Source: Dichotomocladium elegans
Taxonomy: Eukaryota > Mucoromycota > Mucoromycetes > Mucorales > Lichtheimiaceae
Direction: 5' to 3'
Assembly (NCBI GenBank): GCA_025716815.1
Contig: JAIXMN010000016.1
Coordinates: 496,001 to 560,000, forward strand
DNA: 64,000 nt
Shown piece by piece: positions 35,242 through 47,371 of the stretch. Position 1 is the stretch's first letter. Every line of letters starts with the position of its first letter. The notes beneath the pieces were generated by a model. That model was given only the letters and a program-made list of their open reading frames with translations, was not told the origin of the DNA and ran no database searches. Both the position numbers and the translations under genes were made by a program.

Positions 35242-36060
35242 GAGAGAAAAAAGTAACTAATACGCATTTACTACTACTGGGAGCATTTCCCTGTTTCTCT
35301 GTGGATATGAAAACCATCGATACACACACTATTTTTCAAAGGTCGAAGTTGACATGGTTCCAACAAATAATGCCACCGCCAATCAGAAACAATGTCAATA
35401 GAACCAATGCAGCAGCGTTGAGGAAAAAGAAGAACGCATGTCTTCTCACTAGGCAAAGAGCTGTCATGAAGAATCACACAGATGGGGATAGTGATTATCA
35501 TTGTTGAATGGTTTCATTTTGAGAACAGGCCCATGTCTCCACTTCCTGCTTGACTAACACCTTTACTTCGCCCAACTGTTGTGGGAGTGACCCTTATGTC
35601 TGACGAAAAGGATAGTCCAACAAGAGGTTTTCCGGGAATTTCCAACGACAACCTTCGATAACATTTATCATGAGTCAATGAGTGCTGGCTCGGTGAGGAG
35701 GTGAAAACACTGCATCCAAAAGCTTGGCTCTCTCACAAGTCGTGATGGAATGTGATATTAGGAAAGCGTCACCACTACACTGCCCCTCCCCGCCTTGATT
35801 CTTTCATAGTAGCTTTTGGCCACTGAGAAGACAACTCGTTCTTTTTTGTACTAATAAGTTGATGCAGACCTTGCGTCGAATGACTTTTTTTTTTTCAACG
35901 CTCGTACATTGGTAGGCTGTGGCATTGCTTGTTAGGGGAAGCACCATCGCCGTTCAGATTTTTTATTACTGTGGTGTTTTAAAATATTCTCCAAAACGGG
36001 AAATCGTATCTACTTCGTTTCATTGGATTGGTCTCGCTTTCATTCTTTTTGCTCACCCCA
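35242..36060. other. Intergenic, no gene recognised
   Basis: AT-rich gap between the histidine kinase stop and the PTPA start, with a T-run near 35886. It probably contains the PTPA promoter; no conserved site was identified. Confidence 0.5.
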
Positions 36061-37413
36061 ATGTACAAAGTACCTGTCAAACGGATCATCACCAAAGAAC
36101 ACTTGGATCAGTACCTCCAGTCGGATGCATACCAGTCCTTTATTGAGTATATCATTCGCCTGAATGATGCTGTTTGCGATCTAAAAATCGACACTGAGCT
36201 GACGCTATCGCCGGTAACGCGGCCATTGGGGATTATGCATGCTTTTGCTTTATCATTATTACCGCTGTTGTTGGGTCTAATGTTAATGTCCACGTGCAGA
36301 ATGTCAAGGCCATTCTCAATGTGCTCTCGGTATTGAAAGAGTATATCAAGGCAATTCCTGCTGTGGAGAATTCGAAATCGCGGTTCGGAAATCCGTCGTT
36401 CCGGGACTTTTACGATCGTGTGGAGGCGAATGCGGCTGAGCTGATGGGTCGGTTTGTGAAGCCTACGGAGGCGATTCCCGAAGTGGCAAGGTATTTCGTT
36501 GAGAGTTTCGGCAACAGGAAGCGAATCGATTACGGTACAGGCCACGAGGCCAACTTTATGGCCTGGTTGTAAGTCTTGGAGATAAATGAGGGAAAGACAA
36601 AGGTTGGACGTGGCGGGGGAGAGGGACAATAGACCAATATATCGCGAGCGCATGTGTGCGTGCGTATATGCTCTTTATTTTGTTACTCTTAGACTCTGTC
36701 TTGAAAAACTGGGTGTCTTGACGAGTGAGGACGATCGGGCGGTTGTTCTACGAGTCTTTGTCGAGTACATTGCGGTGATGCGTCAGCTCCAGTTTGAGTA
36801 CTGGCTAGAGCCTGCCGGGTCCCATGGAGTTTGGGGTCTGGACGACTATCATTTTTTGCCATTCATGTTTGGCTCTTCGCAGCTAAAGAGTAAGACTTTG
36901 TTGTCTTTCCCCCCTTCCCCCATCTCTGCACGTGATGAAAGGGTTTCCGCTAAAGCTCCAGACGACTTAGACCACAAGTACATTCGCCCCAAATCAATCC
37001 ACGACGAGGACACGGTGTGCGAATTCTCAAAGTCATATATGTACCTCGCCTGTATCCGATTCATCAACGAGGTCAAGACGAGCGCATCGCTGCGCTGGCA
37101 CTCGCCCATGCTTGATGACATCTCAGCATGCAAGACGTGGATCAAGGTCAACCAGGGTATGATCAAGATGTACAAGGCAGAGGTGCTGGGCAAGCTGCCT
37201 ATCATGCAGCACTTTATGTTCGGAAGTCTCATCCATTTTGAGGGCGGCGTGGAAAACGCCGAGGAGCTCGAGGACAAGGACTGCGGACATAACCACAGCA
37301 CTGACCAGTATGCAATGGGTCAAGAATATCCAGACTGTTGCGGCATTCCTGTGCCGAGTGCAATTGCAGCCACGGCCACTCGAAAGCAACAGCGCCCGAT
37401 TCCCTTTGACTAA
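36061..37413 (+). CDS. PP2A phosphatase activator PTPA (Rrd1/Rrd2 type)
   Basis: Four exons: 36061-36213, 36300-36568, 36693-36889 and 36962-37413, with GT-AG junctions, give 356 residues. Family signatures run through the protein: VPVKRIITKEHL at the start, RFGNPSFRDFYDRV, SFGNRKRIDYGTGHEANF, YWLEPAGSHGVWGLDDYHF, YIRPKSIHD and MYKAEVLGKLPIMQHFMFGS. PTPA proteins are peptidyl-prolyl isomerases and chaperones that help metal loading and activation of PP2A-type phosphatase catalytic subunits, in the cytosol and nucleus. Whether this is the Rrd1 or Rrd2 orthologue is unclear. The ATG at 36061 starts right at the conserved motif; an ATG 33 bases upstream is in frame, and a short upstream coding exon is possible. 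Confidence 0.93.
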
Positions 37414-39423
37414 GCTGTATATTATTAAACATTCGACAGTTCTCTTTTGGGATCGTTCGAAACACGTATCTCTTAGACGGAAGGGCCAAGAGCCAATGAT
37501 CGGTCATCCCTGGAAGGGAGGAACACACTGTACCGTGAGCCAATAAAGCCCACATTGTTTCATCAAAGGCACATACCGACTCGATACATCTAATCTTTTA
37601 CCATGGATGATGGATCGTGCCTGGGTGAAGGGGCTTTCTCGAGCTTGTATTATATTGCTATTTCACCAGGAGGAGATCTGACAATCGGAAGAGCGGAGAG
37701 TCATGTAAATTCGTACAACTGTAGAAAAGAAGATGCGTCTTGCGGCGACGGCATATGTGCGGAGACCCACATTTACTGTACGAGTGGATGTATTTTGCTT
37801 ATTACACATCACCAGATAACGGCGTCATTGCGATAGACTTACTTATCGCTGTCTATCTCGGGCTCTTCCATATGAACATCGCTACTGGATGCTTTGGCAT
37901 AAACAATTTGCCGCGCGACACAGACCAATGTTCCCAGAAGTCGTCAACAGGGCCCGACTGGCGCTATCTGTACAGAAGACCAGCGCAAGCGCATTGCTGA
38001 AATGATGACAGGCCCCGGTGATTCCCTCTTGGTAAGAGCTACCCCGTTAATGATCTTGTGCGCAAGTTTACGGTGAACAGATGGTCCATGCCTGTACTGC
38101 CCAACAAACTCCATATATCCACGCAACAAGGCAACTTCATCAGCATCGTGCTAATACAATGCTTGGCGTATCTCTACCCGACAGCGGAGACCGACCCTCC
38201 CCAGATTCTTGGAAACCCCCCCCCAGCCTCTTATGAACAGGATTTCCATCCATTGCTCGCTGGACATGCTGGTGCTCAGCGTTTCTGAGTTGCCGAATTA
38301 TTATATGCAAGCAGCTTGTCCATCGTCATCCGATAGTGTCAAAGATTCGATCACCATCGATTGATACAAACACAATGAACGTTCTGTCTTGGAGATATCG
38401 CTGAAAATGTTGCGCAACATGCGCCCGCCGAGCGATATTACAGCAAGAAATCGAACAATTAACAGCGTGAGTTTGACAAAGATGAGGCCAATCTTCTCAG
38501 CAGCCTCATTTTTCCAACACCCAACGCCAACTATTTCAACAGAGAGTCGACGAGGGCAATGTCGACCAGTCCCTAACCCGCGCTGCTTCAGACCGAGGTT
38601 TGTTCGCTTCTGGGGTATGTCCATCCAAGTTCGAACCGGACATGAAGCTCGATGGGTATCCACGATTGATAGGTAACATCGGCTGCGAAGGAAACATCTA
38701 TAGGTCGCTTTCTGTCGGAGATCACCCTGAAGACATGCCATTTATAGACGGTGGAACTGTGCCTGATATTATCTTTTATGCACATGGTAATCCACCTCGT
38801 ATGACCATGGGTCAACTACTGGTGTTCCAATGTTTGATGGTACACCGTTAACATCCAAGTTAGGCATAGATCGTATCATCTCGATACAAGTCATGTACCT
38901 TCTCGTGTGAGACACGGGATATATAGCTGATATTTCGGAGATATACCGGGTGGCTCCTTCATCCATCTCATCAAAGTACTATGGGTGGGGGGAGGAGATT
39001 CCAGCGATGATGAGAACAGCCTGTGTTCAAATCTCAACTTTTAAAACTCTCGTTACCAACACTCATGGCGATATCCCTAGGAGAGGACTTTTAGCCTATA
39101 TATGTAACTCGTTCTTTAATCATACACTACTTTCCAAAATCAAAGTCGCAGGACCACAAAACTAAAATTGCATTTTTCCCAGAATACGCTTGAATGACAC
39201 ATGCATCCACCGAAAGAGGTCGCTTCCGTCTCTTTTATAACCAAGATGGCCAACGTCATGTTGTTGATGAAGAAGTGTACTCTCCGCAATCCCTCTGTTC
39301 TCGCACTGAATATCTTTTTGCGTAGTGGCATATTTTGCAGAGATAACTCTGATCTTACTACCACGCACACTCCCAAGCGAAAGGATGAAAGAGGCGGGGA
39401 TCAAGCGCAGTTGCACTGCGCAC
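37414..39423. other. Gene-poor region with decayed coding traces
   Basis: No intact gene is recognised. Many short frames on both strands (for example 37740-38000 and 38058-38288) look like broken coding sequence but match no family I can name. The only suggestive stretch is the RNA polymerase-like fragment at about 38550-38850, listed separately. The region sits between PTPA and the left edge of repeat complex B. Confidence 0.4.
38550..38850 (+). pseudogene. Possible relic of an RNA polymerase second-largest subunit
   Basis: One open frame (38600-38851) contains EDMPFIDGGTVPDIIF followed by NPPRMTMGQLL. The spacing and residues resemble the conserved block of RPB2-type subunits, where ...EDMPF, PDII and SRMT(I/V)G occur in that order. 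Just upstream a frame reads DEGNVDQ, comparable to the VDQ segment before that block. The nearby GDKF-RHGQKG signature is not preserved, and no flanking domains are readable, so this is at best a decayed fragment. It could derive from a duplicated nuclear Pol gene or from an integrated plasmid or large DNA virus; I cannot tell which. No other subunit is visible. Confidence 0.35.
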
Positions 39424-40296
39424 ACTGACCAAGACATGGTCAGATTTTTCAAACGGCTGTTTGAGGAAGTCTCGAGTGCATCCGCTGCTAGGAATCCATG
39501 CACGTTCAGCCCAGCATTACAGTGCGAGAAAGACCCTGGCAGCCTCTTTAAGAATCCTAAAGCGATGGGTTGCTAGCGTATTCTCAACGAAGAGCACAAG
39601 AGTCTTATTTTAGCATGCATTGATGAGAATCCATACATTGTCCTACAGCAGCTGGTGGAGCAACTGCTCTAAAGATCCGAGGGCCCTCAAGGTGTCTCGA
39701 AAACGACGCTCGTCGATTTATGAAAAACGAATGCAACTTGTCATTAAAGTAGACTCAATTTCAGCCTGTAGACAGGAATAGTGATGCAAAGATCCAAGAG
39801 CACCTCGACTGGGTGCGCCAATGTGACGTGACTGACATTGACTTCAGAAAACTGTGTTTTCCTTGATGATTCCATATTAACATAGAGCGCAGCATAACAT
39901 CGTCCAAGAAAGGGACTCTTGCAGTGGTCACAATACCAAAGACAACTACAATCTTGGGGACAACCTCCGCATCAGGGATCATTCAATGTACCTGGACACT
40001 CCCCACAGCCACCAACCAAGAAGAGAAAGAGGGCAGGTCAATCCGAAGTTACGAGCAGAGGAACTGTAACTGGACACTATGTCAACTTTCTTAAGGCTAC
40101 GATGGACGAGATGGATAAGTATGAACATATGCAGGATCATTATTTGGTAATGGATAATACGTCTATCCATAAGGCTAAAGATATTGCCAGATACATTAAA
40201 TCTCGAGGATATCGGTGCGCTTATATTCCATCCTACTCGCCGGAACTCGATCCGACTGTGCAGTTTTGGTCACTTGTCAAGAGTAAAGTACTGTAA
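39424..40296 (+). pseudogene. Tc1/mariner-type transposase pseudogene, longest copy
   Basis: Nearly the whole transposase can be traced, with stops and frameshifts. An N-terminal helix-turn-helix part reads TDQDMVRFFKRLFEE, then RILNEEHKSLILACIDENP. A middle part includes NCVFLDD (first catalytic Asp region) and TLAVVTIPKTTTILGTTSAS. The C-terminal part is open from 39919 to 40296. MDNTSIHK carries the second Asp, and YSPELDPTVQFWS has Val where the third acid should be. The last third duplicates 15671-16020 (inverted). The gene is inactive. Confidence 0.85.
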
Positions 40297-41726
40297 AAGT
40301 CAATAGGTTACCCTACCATACCGACTCGTTCCATTCTGCAACCTTCTAATATTCCAGATCCTCTGTCGATAACGATATCAGCCTAACTCCAGTGCCTCCA
40401 GAGTAGAAGATATGGGCATTGGGTGGGGTCGTGGTTTGGCTGCACCCGCGTAGGTCTCCCACCATGGCTTCGTCAAGGTGCTTTTTGTTCATCTGCTTCC
40501 CCGGATGCTTCTGCCGCTGATGTCTTTGTTGGTCTGTCGTCGTCCCTCCTCGTCCCTTCTGCCGTCGACGCTCAACAGCTCCGGATCCTTCCTTTCCTCC
40601 CTGTTCGGCCATTGATATCAGAATGACACACCTAGCTACCTTGGGTGTTAAGTTGAAGAGTAAGAAGGGGGTTGATATTTTCTGTTAACTAATGGGTATG
40701 TCTCCGGGCTTCTTTATTCATGCGACACATTTTATGCGTCATAACTTTTCTCCCTTGCGAAATTGCGTCCGCTTACCGCTGCAGCGGCTACCCACCCAAC
40801 CCCAATGCACATAAATACACATGCCGTTGCTTCAGTCCAATATGTATGAGATACCAGAAGACCGAGTTCATGGCATCGTGATATTATTCTTAAACACCAT
40901 CGCTGCAGGGTCTCAAAATTAAGTCCCGTCGCGCGTGACTCAAAATTGGGGCAGAGAAGTGAATAAAGAAAACCGATACTTTACTATGCTGTTTGTCTCC
41001 AATGGCACGAAGGCATATACGGAATCGCGCTTTGGTGTACGATGCTTCGCGTCTTTTGTGTTCTGCTTGCTCAATGGCCATGTCAAAAACATGCATGCTC
41101 AATGATGTGCGTCAAAGACAGCGCTCATTCTACCGCGGCGAGCGAGATTGGAAAAAGAAGAGCTTTTACGAGATAACAAGTTTTTATTAGGTTATGGATA
41201 GCATTTACTATACTAATAGGCAGTCCAGTTGGCCAGAGCCATGAAGGCTCTGTTTCCCAGAGGCAACCGCGAGGAGGTCGACTACCATGTGCCTCCGCTC
41301 TAGAGGCAAGATATCCGCATTTATCTTGGTCTCCTTCGAGCCCCCCAGGCCTGGTCCCGGGGGTGTACCCTAGTCCCTCATTGAGGTATCCTACCAAGAT
41401 GTATCACCATCTGCGGGATGCGGTAAACACAGAGGATCACGCACATCTGATCATTTGGACAGGTACTTCTTGATCTTGTCTCAGGCTACAGAAAGGTCTA
41501 TCTACTCTACCCCGTACAGCCCGCCCGGTCGATCCTGCCTTCTTTGCCGGCCAGTCGGGCCTCCACCAATGCCTGACCGTCTTCGAAAGAAACAAACGCG
41601 TCGCTGCTTAGGGAGGATCCAGGCCTCCGATCCTCCCCGTCGCCTGGCAGTTTCGAAAGAAGTAAACACGTTGTTGCTTAGGAGGGTAGGAGCCAGCCCA
41701 TCATCCTTCCTCCCGTTGCCTGACGG

Positions 41727-43866
41727 TTTCGAGTGAAACAAGCATCTTGGTTCTCGCAAGCATCCAGCCTTTGGTCCCCAATCTGATGACTGACGGTTTC
41801 AACGAAACAAGCATCTTGGTTCTCGTAAGCATCCAGCCTTCGGTCCCCAATCTGATGACTGACGGTCTCAACGAAACAAGCATCTTGGTTCTCGTAAGCT
41901 TCCAGCCTTTGGTCCCCAATCTGATGACTGACGGTTTCGAATGAAACAAGCATCTTGGTTCTCGCAAGCTTCCAGCCTTTGGTCCCCAATCTGATGACTG
42001 ACGGTTTCGAATGAAACAAGCATCTTGGTTCTCGCAGCTTCCAGCCTTTGGTCCCCAATCTGATGACTGACGGTTTCGAATGAAACAAGCATCTTGGTTC
42101 TCGCAAGCTTCCAGCCTTTGGTCTCCAATCTGATGACTGACGGTTTCAACGAAACAAGCATCTTGGTTCTCGTAAGCATCCAGCCTTCGGTCCCCAATCT
42201 GATGACTGACGGTTTCAACGAAACAAGCATCTTGGTTCTCGTAAGCTTCCAGCCTTTGGTCCCCAATCTGATGACTGACGGTTTCGAATGAAACAAGCAT
42301 CTTGGTTCTCGCAAGCTTCCAGCCTTTGGTCCCCAATCTGATGACTGACGGTTTCGAATGAAACAAGCATCTTGGTTCTCGCAGCTTCCAGCCTTTGGTC
42401 CCCAATCTGATGACTGACGGTTTCGAATGAAACAAGCATCTTGGTTCTCGCAAGCTTCCAGCCTTTGGTCTCCAATCTGATGACTGACGGTTTCAACGAA
42501 ACAAGCATCTTGGTTCTCGTAAGCATCCAGCCTTCGGTCCCCAATCTGATGACTGACGGTTTCAACGAAACAAGCATCTTGGTTCTCGTAAGCTTCCAGC
42601 CTTTGGTCCCCAATCTGATGACTGACGGTTTCGAATGAAACAAGCATCTTGGTTCTCGCAAGCTTCCAGCCTTTGGTCCCCAATCTGATGACTGACGGTT
42701 TCGAATGAAACAAGCATCTTGGTTCTCGCAAGCTTCCAGCCTTTGGTCCCCAATCTGATGACTGACGGTTTCAACGAAACAAGCATCTTGGTTCTCGTAA
42801 GCATCCAGCCTTCGGTCCCCAATCTGATGACTGACGGTTTCAACGAAACAAGCATCTTGGTTCTCGTAAGCTTCCAGCCTTTGGTCCCCAATCTGATGAC
42901 TGACGGTTTCGAATGAAACAAGCATCTTGGTTCTCGCAAGCTTCCAGCCTTTGGTCCCCAATCTGATGACTGACGGTTTCGAATGAAACAAGCATCTTGG
43001 TTCTCGCAAGCTTCCAGCCTTTGGTCCCCAATCTGATGACTGACGGTTTCGAATGAAACAAGCATCTTGGTTCTCGCAAGCTTCCAGCCTTTGGTCCCCA
43101 ATCTGATGACTGACGGTTTCGAATGAAACAAGCATCTTGGTTCTCGTAAGCTTCCAGCCCTCGGTCCCCAATCTGATGACTGACGGTTTCGATTGAAACA
43201 AGCATCTTGGTTCTCGCAAGCATTCAGCCTTTGGTCCCCAATCTGATGACTGACGGTCTCAACGAAACAAGCATCTTGGTTCTCGTAAACTTCCAGCCTT
43301 CGGGCCCCAATCTGATGACTGACGGTTTCAACGAAACAAGCATCTTGGTTCTCGTAAGCATTCAGCCTTTGGTCCCCAATCTGATGACTGACGGTTTCGA
43401 ATGAAACAAGCATCTTGGTTCTCGCAAGCATTCAGCCTTTGGTCCCCAATCTGATGACTGACGGTTTCGATTGAAACAAGCATCTTGGTTCTCGCAAGCA
43501 TTCAGCCTTTGGTCCCCAATCTGATGACTGACGGTCTCAACGAAACAAGCATCTTGGTTCTCGTAAGCATCCAGCCTTCGGTCCCCAATCTGATGACTGA
43601 CGGTCTCAACGAAACAAGCATCTTGGTTCTCGTAAGCATTCAGCCTTTGGTCCCCAATCTGATGACTGACGGTTTCGAATGAAACAAGCATCTTGGTTCT
43701 CGTAAGCATCCAGCCTTTGGTCCCCAATCTGATGACTGACGGTTTCAACGAAACAAGCATCTTGGTTATCGTAAGCATCCAGCCTTCGGTCCCCAATCTG
43801 ATGACTGACGGTTTCAACGAAACAAGCATCTTGGTTCTCGTAAAGCATCCAGCCCTCGGTCCCCAA
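41727..43866. repeat. 69/70-bp minisatellite array, complex B left arm (~31 units)
   Basis: Same monomer as in palindrome A. It shows higher-order structure: a rare one-base deletion (CTCGCAGCTTCC) recurs at about 42035 and 42382, and a rare GGTCTCCAATC variant at about 42120 and 42467. Both pairs are 347 bp apart, marking a five-monomer block duplicated in tandem. Confidence 0.95.
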
Positions 43867-44688
43867 CTGATGCCTCAGCAACTGTTAATTTCTTTCGAGA
43901 GTAATACCTTGGCGCCCAGAAGGGAATCTGGCCCTCGATTCCCACTCATGGCTCAGCAACTGTTTAGTTTCTTTGGAAGGAGTACTTGGATCTGTGGCGG
44001 TATCCGGCCAACCAGCGCCTTGAAAACGGAAAGAGACGGTGGGAAAAGGAGAGGGGAAGATTTCTTTCCAATATCCCTCCCTCCCTCCCGTCAGCCGCGT
44101 GATCTGGGCGGAGTAGATACCAAAACGGGTAAAGTCGGGTTATAGCGGGAACAAAAGTGGGTACTATAGAGCCTACAATCCCGGAGAGGACGGGAAAAAA
44201 AACCTTGCTGGACACACCCTTTGCCATGCGGACTGTCTGTTCGATTCAGAAATCTTGACGGACCTGCTGTTAATGCACTGCTGATGTTGATGCTGTTGCT
44301 TGGGGGAAAAAAGGATGGAGGGGGTGGGAAGGAAAATCTTGATTGATTCCTTTTAGATAACGTTAGCGCGTTTTCAACGGGAACCAATCATAAATATCTT
44401 CTCACCGCGCAACAAAAAACATGCATATCAAGGTACGATGTTACTCTGCGCTTTTTTTCGATTGATGGCAATTACTAGAGTACGTAGAGTCGTTTTCCTG
44501 CGATCCCATGGTTCTAATCGTATCGAACCTCTTGGTTTGTGTGAAGCTCGAGATAGTCAATAAGGCAAAATAAACAGGCGGCGGGGGTCGAAATCAATGG
44601 TTGATGCTGTTGTATGAATGCACGTGCCCATTCGCAAGGTGCCACACCCCCCATAGACCATGGTATGCGATATCGCCTTGCACTCTGA

Positions 44689-45126
44689 TTACCTTGGTAC
44701 CAGTGGCAGTGTGTTGAGTCCGCTATAGATTATTCCGGCTCTTACACGCGCCCGGTCACGGAAAGGTCTGATAACGACAGTAAGTAGCCATGTATTCACA
44801 AAAATGAGGAATCCGAATCTCAAATAAACGTTGGAGGGGAGCACAAAATGGGCACTCGCATGCTTGCAACGGGGGGTTTGCATCGTCGATGCATCATCGA
44901 GAGCCCGGCATCCGATGTTTACCACAAAGACTGCTCTCAGTCTTATTCCATCCTTGCATTTGCCTTTTGTGCGACCAGGTGACAGAGAATTCATGTACGC
45001 ATATCGCTGGTCCATGACTTTTTCTCTCCTTGGGTGTGATTCTATATATTCAACCAACAGAACAAAGATCAAAGGTATGAGTATCACAAGAGTGTAGAAC
45101 CTGTCAATGTCGTCACGGACCATCAT
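44689..45126 (-). CDS. Hypothetical 145-aa ORF in complex B left arm
   Basis: Open frame with two hydrophobic segments (FYTLVILIPLIFVLLVEY near 10-28 and FLIFVNTWLLTVVI near 105-118). The translation is identical in the opposite arm (49516-49953). A diverged, fused version is present across the loop of palindrome A, where the N-terminal part is lost. No family is recognised. Being open in two inverted copies is weak evidence, because the arms are nearly identical DNA. Confidence 0.25.
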   Translation of the reverse strand: MMVRDDIDRFYTLVILIPLIFVLLVEYIESHPRREKVMDQRYAYMNSLSPGRTKGKCKDGIRLRAVFVVNIGCRALDDASTMQTPRCKHASAHFVLPSNVYLRFGFLIFVNTWLLTVVIRPFRDRARVRAGIIYSGLNTLPLVPR

Positions 45127-46057
45127 CGTTACATAAACATCTCTGTCGCATGATTTGTTCTCTTCTCGGTAACATCATGTGCTAATCTTCTTGTATCGCA
45201 CACTTATCGGTGCACAAAGAGAAAGTAAGATCGCTTTTCGATCAGTGTCACAATGGATCGAACAGCCTCAATTGCATTTCTTATTGTGCTATTCTTGTAT
45301 ATAGTGCGGCGGTCGAGCCGTGTGCATATATACTGACATCTTATATACAGTAAAACGGTTTTTTGGTGGGTTAAGGTTATAAAGGTAATGGATGAAAAAT
45401 GACTGAAAAGCACTGTTAATGGTCTATAATATAAGAACCTAATTGTGCGAGCACAAAACCATGATTATGTAGCAACCGGGAAAGGACGATGCGATTTCGT
45501 TAATAATTTTGCGGTGGTGAAGGCGGCATCTCGCAATACACGAAGCATCAATACTAACCAATGAAGAAGTCGAGATGAGAATTATGGTGTAGACTAGACA
45601 TCTTACAGGCGACGTTCACATACCCGGGTCTATGACGTTGAAACTAAAGCAACTGATCTATCAAAAACTATGCTGCACTTCCTTATCTAATTGACAGTGA
45701 ACGAGTTTTCTACCGTCTCTTTTCTCCCACGTGTTTTGTAAAGTTCGATAGAGATAATCATGTTTATCAAGTCAATGTGACCGGTGATGTACATGGCAAA
45801 TGAGCGATATGGATTGTTTTACGGGAAGCGTACAGCAGGCAGCTTGGTGTTATTCACGTTATGTAATACGTCTGCAAGCTCATCGTCTGTTAGACTTTCC
45901 CGTTTTGCTCGGGACACATGCTATCATTGTCTGCTCTTAGGACGCAGTGTTTGTTGTAGGCCGCAACAACTTGTTTGCAACCACGAAGGCGCATCAGAAA
46001 TGGCTTGAGCATCTCTAAGCTGCTTGGTGCTGTGATTCTTGAATACGCATGAAAATG

Positions 46058-46376
46058 TACAGGATTTTCAAGAAGTTTACCGCAATGCTGGGTTGTTGCT
46101 ATAGACCGTCTAGGTTTCTCGTCGTTTTTGCTTTTTGAAATTTGAATGAAACATAAACAGTTAGCCTCCCAAAACTATTCTGATGTAAAAAGAAGATAAG
46201 ATAATCTCACCTATAGCCTTGACTGATGTCTTTTTGCGAGTATTGCTTTTAAATTTGACAAAAGGATAGCAACGAAATATTAAAATTCAAATTCGTAATT
46301 GAAGCAAAAACAACGAAAAACCTAGACAGTCTATACGAACAACTTTTTTGGCAAACTTCTTCTTGAAAATCCTGTA
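46058..46376. mobile_element. MITE-like foldback element with TA ends
   Basis: Imperfect inverted repeats of roughly 90 bp (about 46060-46155 and 46285-46374) begin TACAGGATTTTCAAGAAG and end in its reverse complement, CTTCTTGAAAATCCTGTA. Internal matches include the GTCTAGGTTT/AAACCTAGAC pair. A TA at each end fits the TA target duplication of Tc1/mariner elements. There is no coding capacity, so it would be a non-autonomous element of ~315 bp. The arms have diverged by several indels, suggesting an old insertion. Confidence 0.65.
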
Positions 46377-47236
46377 CATCCCCATCATGGACCACGTCGC
46401 ACGGATAAAAGTCTATCGTGAAACTGCATGATATTATATCAGCACCAACCTGTCAATGTCCCTTCAATATTGCCGCTCACCGAAAGATGGCAAGCTGATG
46501 GGTATCTTCGTGCGTCATTGTATGGTGGGTGGACATTTCTGCAGCCATGGCTTCTAAAGAGCCCGTCGCAAATACACTGTGCATCTGCTCGGTGATCGCC
46601 ATCTCACCATCTGGGCGATGGTTTGCAGTTTCGTGTCCGGTTCGGTAAAGCCTAATGGTGCTATTCGATGAGTATGTATCTTGGCTTGCGACATAACTAA
46701 TTTACCAGTGGAAGATTCGGCCTTTTCTCGGGTTGTGAAACATTGGATTCTGAAGGGAATCAAGCTAGGCGGTAATGAGCTCCGTCTCGCCAATGACTTG
46801 AACAGATTCTGATGACAACAGTTTCGAGATGCTATGGTGCATAAGTTAATCTCAGAGACGATGTATATATGTATGCAAGTAGTGCACAAACTAACTAACT
46901 AATTGTTCTTAACCCACAATAATACACGATCCTCGCGATCCGCATTCGTCTTCAACTCGGATACTTTCAAATAAGCATTGTCTTGCGCGCATCATCACCG
47001 TTGTCGTCTTCAGCGGCCCCAGCTTCCAATAGTTCCTAATTACCAAAGTTCAAACCATTCTTTACGTTATTTTCCGTATTAATTGCGATTTTAATTATGT
47101 ACCTTTAGTATATCGCAGAGCGAGTTGAGTGTGCTATCACCAAGATCAATGGACGTGTCAAAGTATGCAAGGCGAATTCATTATAAATTTTTTTAATGTT
47201 GGATTGACCAAATGCTTTGACACCTTTGACGTCGTT

Positions 47237-47371
47237 GGAGGTGGTCTATAACCTGTTAGATGAAAAGCATAAGCAAAAAGTATCTCATGCTACAGCAGAC
47301 TGTGCTGCGCCAACAAGGCGTGAGATACTTTTTGCTTATGCTTTTCATCTAACAGGTTATAGACCACCTCC
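47237..47371. mobile_element. 135-bp perfect foldback element
   Basis: A perfect 51-bp inverted repeat (47237-47287 and 47321-47371, starting GGAGGTGGTCTATAACCTG) is separated by 33 bases. The sequence CGTTGGAG lies at 47233-47240 and again at 47371-47378, overlapping the arm ends. The target duplication could therefore be 3 (GTT), 5 (CGTTG) or 8 bp long, depending on where the terminus is placed. Perfect arms imply a recent origin. Transcribed, it would form a 51-bp hairpin. Confidence 0.7.

Larger units (their letters stand above)
39947..45301. repeat. Complex B left arm (~5.4 kb)
   Basis: The outer part is collinear with palindrome A right arm (inverted) from 39947/16020 inward. The inner part (to 45301) is inverted with respect to 49341-52695. 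The matching ends are sharp: TTCTTGTATA at 45292-45301 pairs with TATACAAGAA at 49341-49350. The arm includes a transposase remnant, a distal block, an intact LINE target site at 41285-41298, a ~31-unit minisatellite and a 1.4-kb inner block. Single-base differences between arms argue against an assembly mirror. Confidence 0.9.

Noticed and set aside
36061..37413. Indoleamine 2,3-dioxygenase
   Set aside because: First impression only. The motifs FGNRKRIDYGTGHE, WLEPAGSHGVWGLDDYHF and MYKAEVLGK identify PTPA/Rrd instead.
39140..39503. Minus-strand frames before the transposase pseudogene
   Set aside because: No recognisable domain; they border the plus-strand transposase remnant and are probably chance frames.
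41727..43866. CRISPR array
   Set aside because: The repeats are contiguous with no variable spacers, and the genome is eukaryotic; this is a minisatellite.
41502..43881. Long repetitive frames in the complex B left array, and the matching ones at 50761-51779
   Set aside because: Same minisatellite artefact as in palindrome A.
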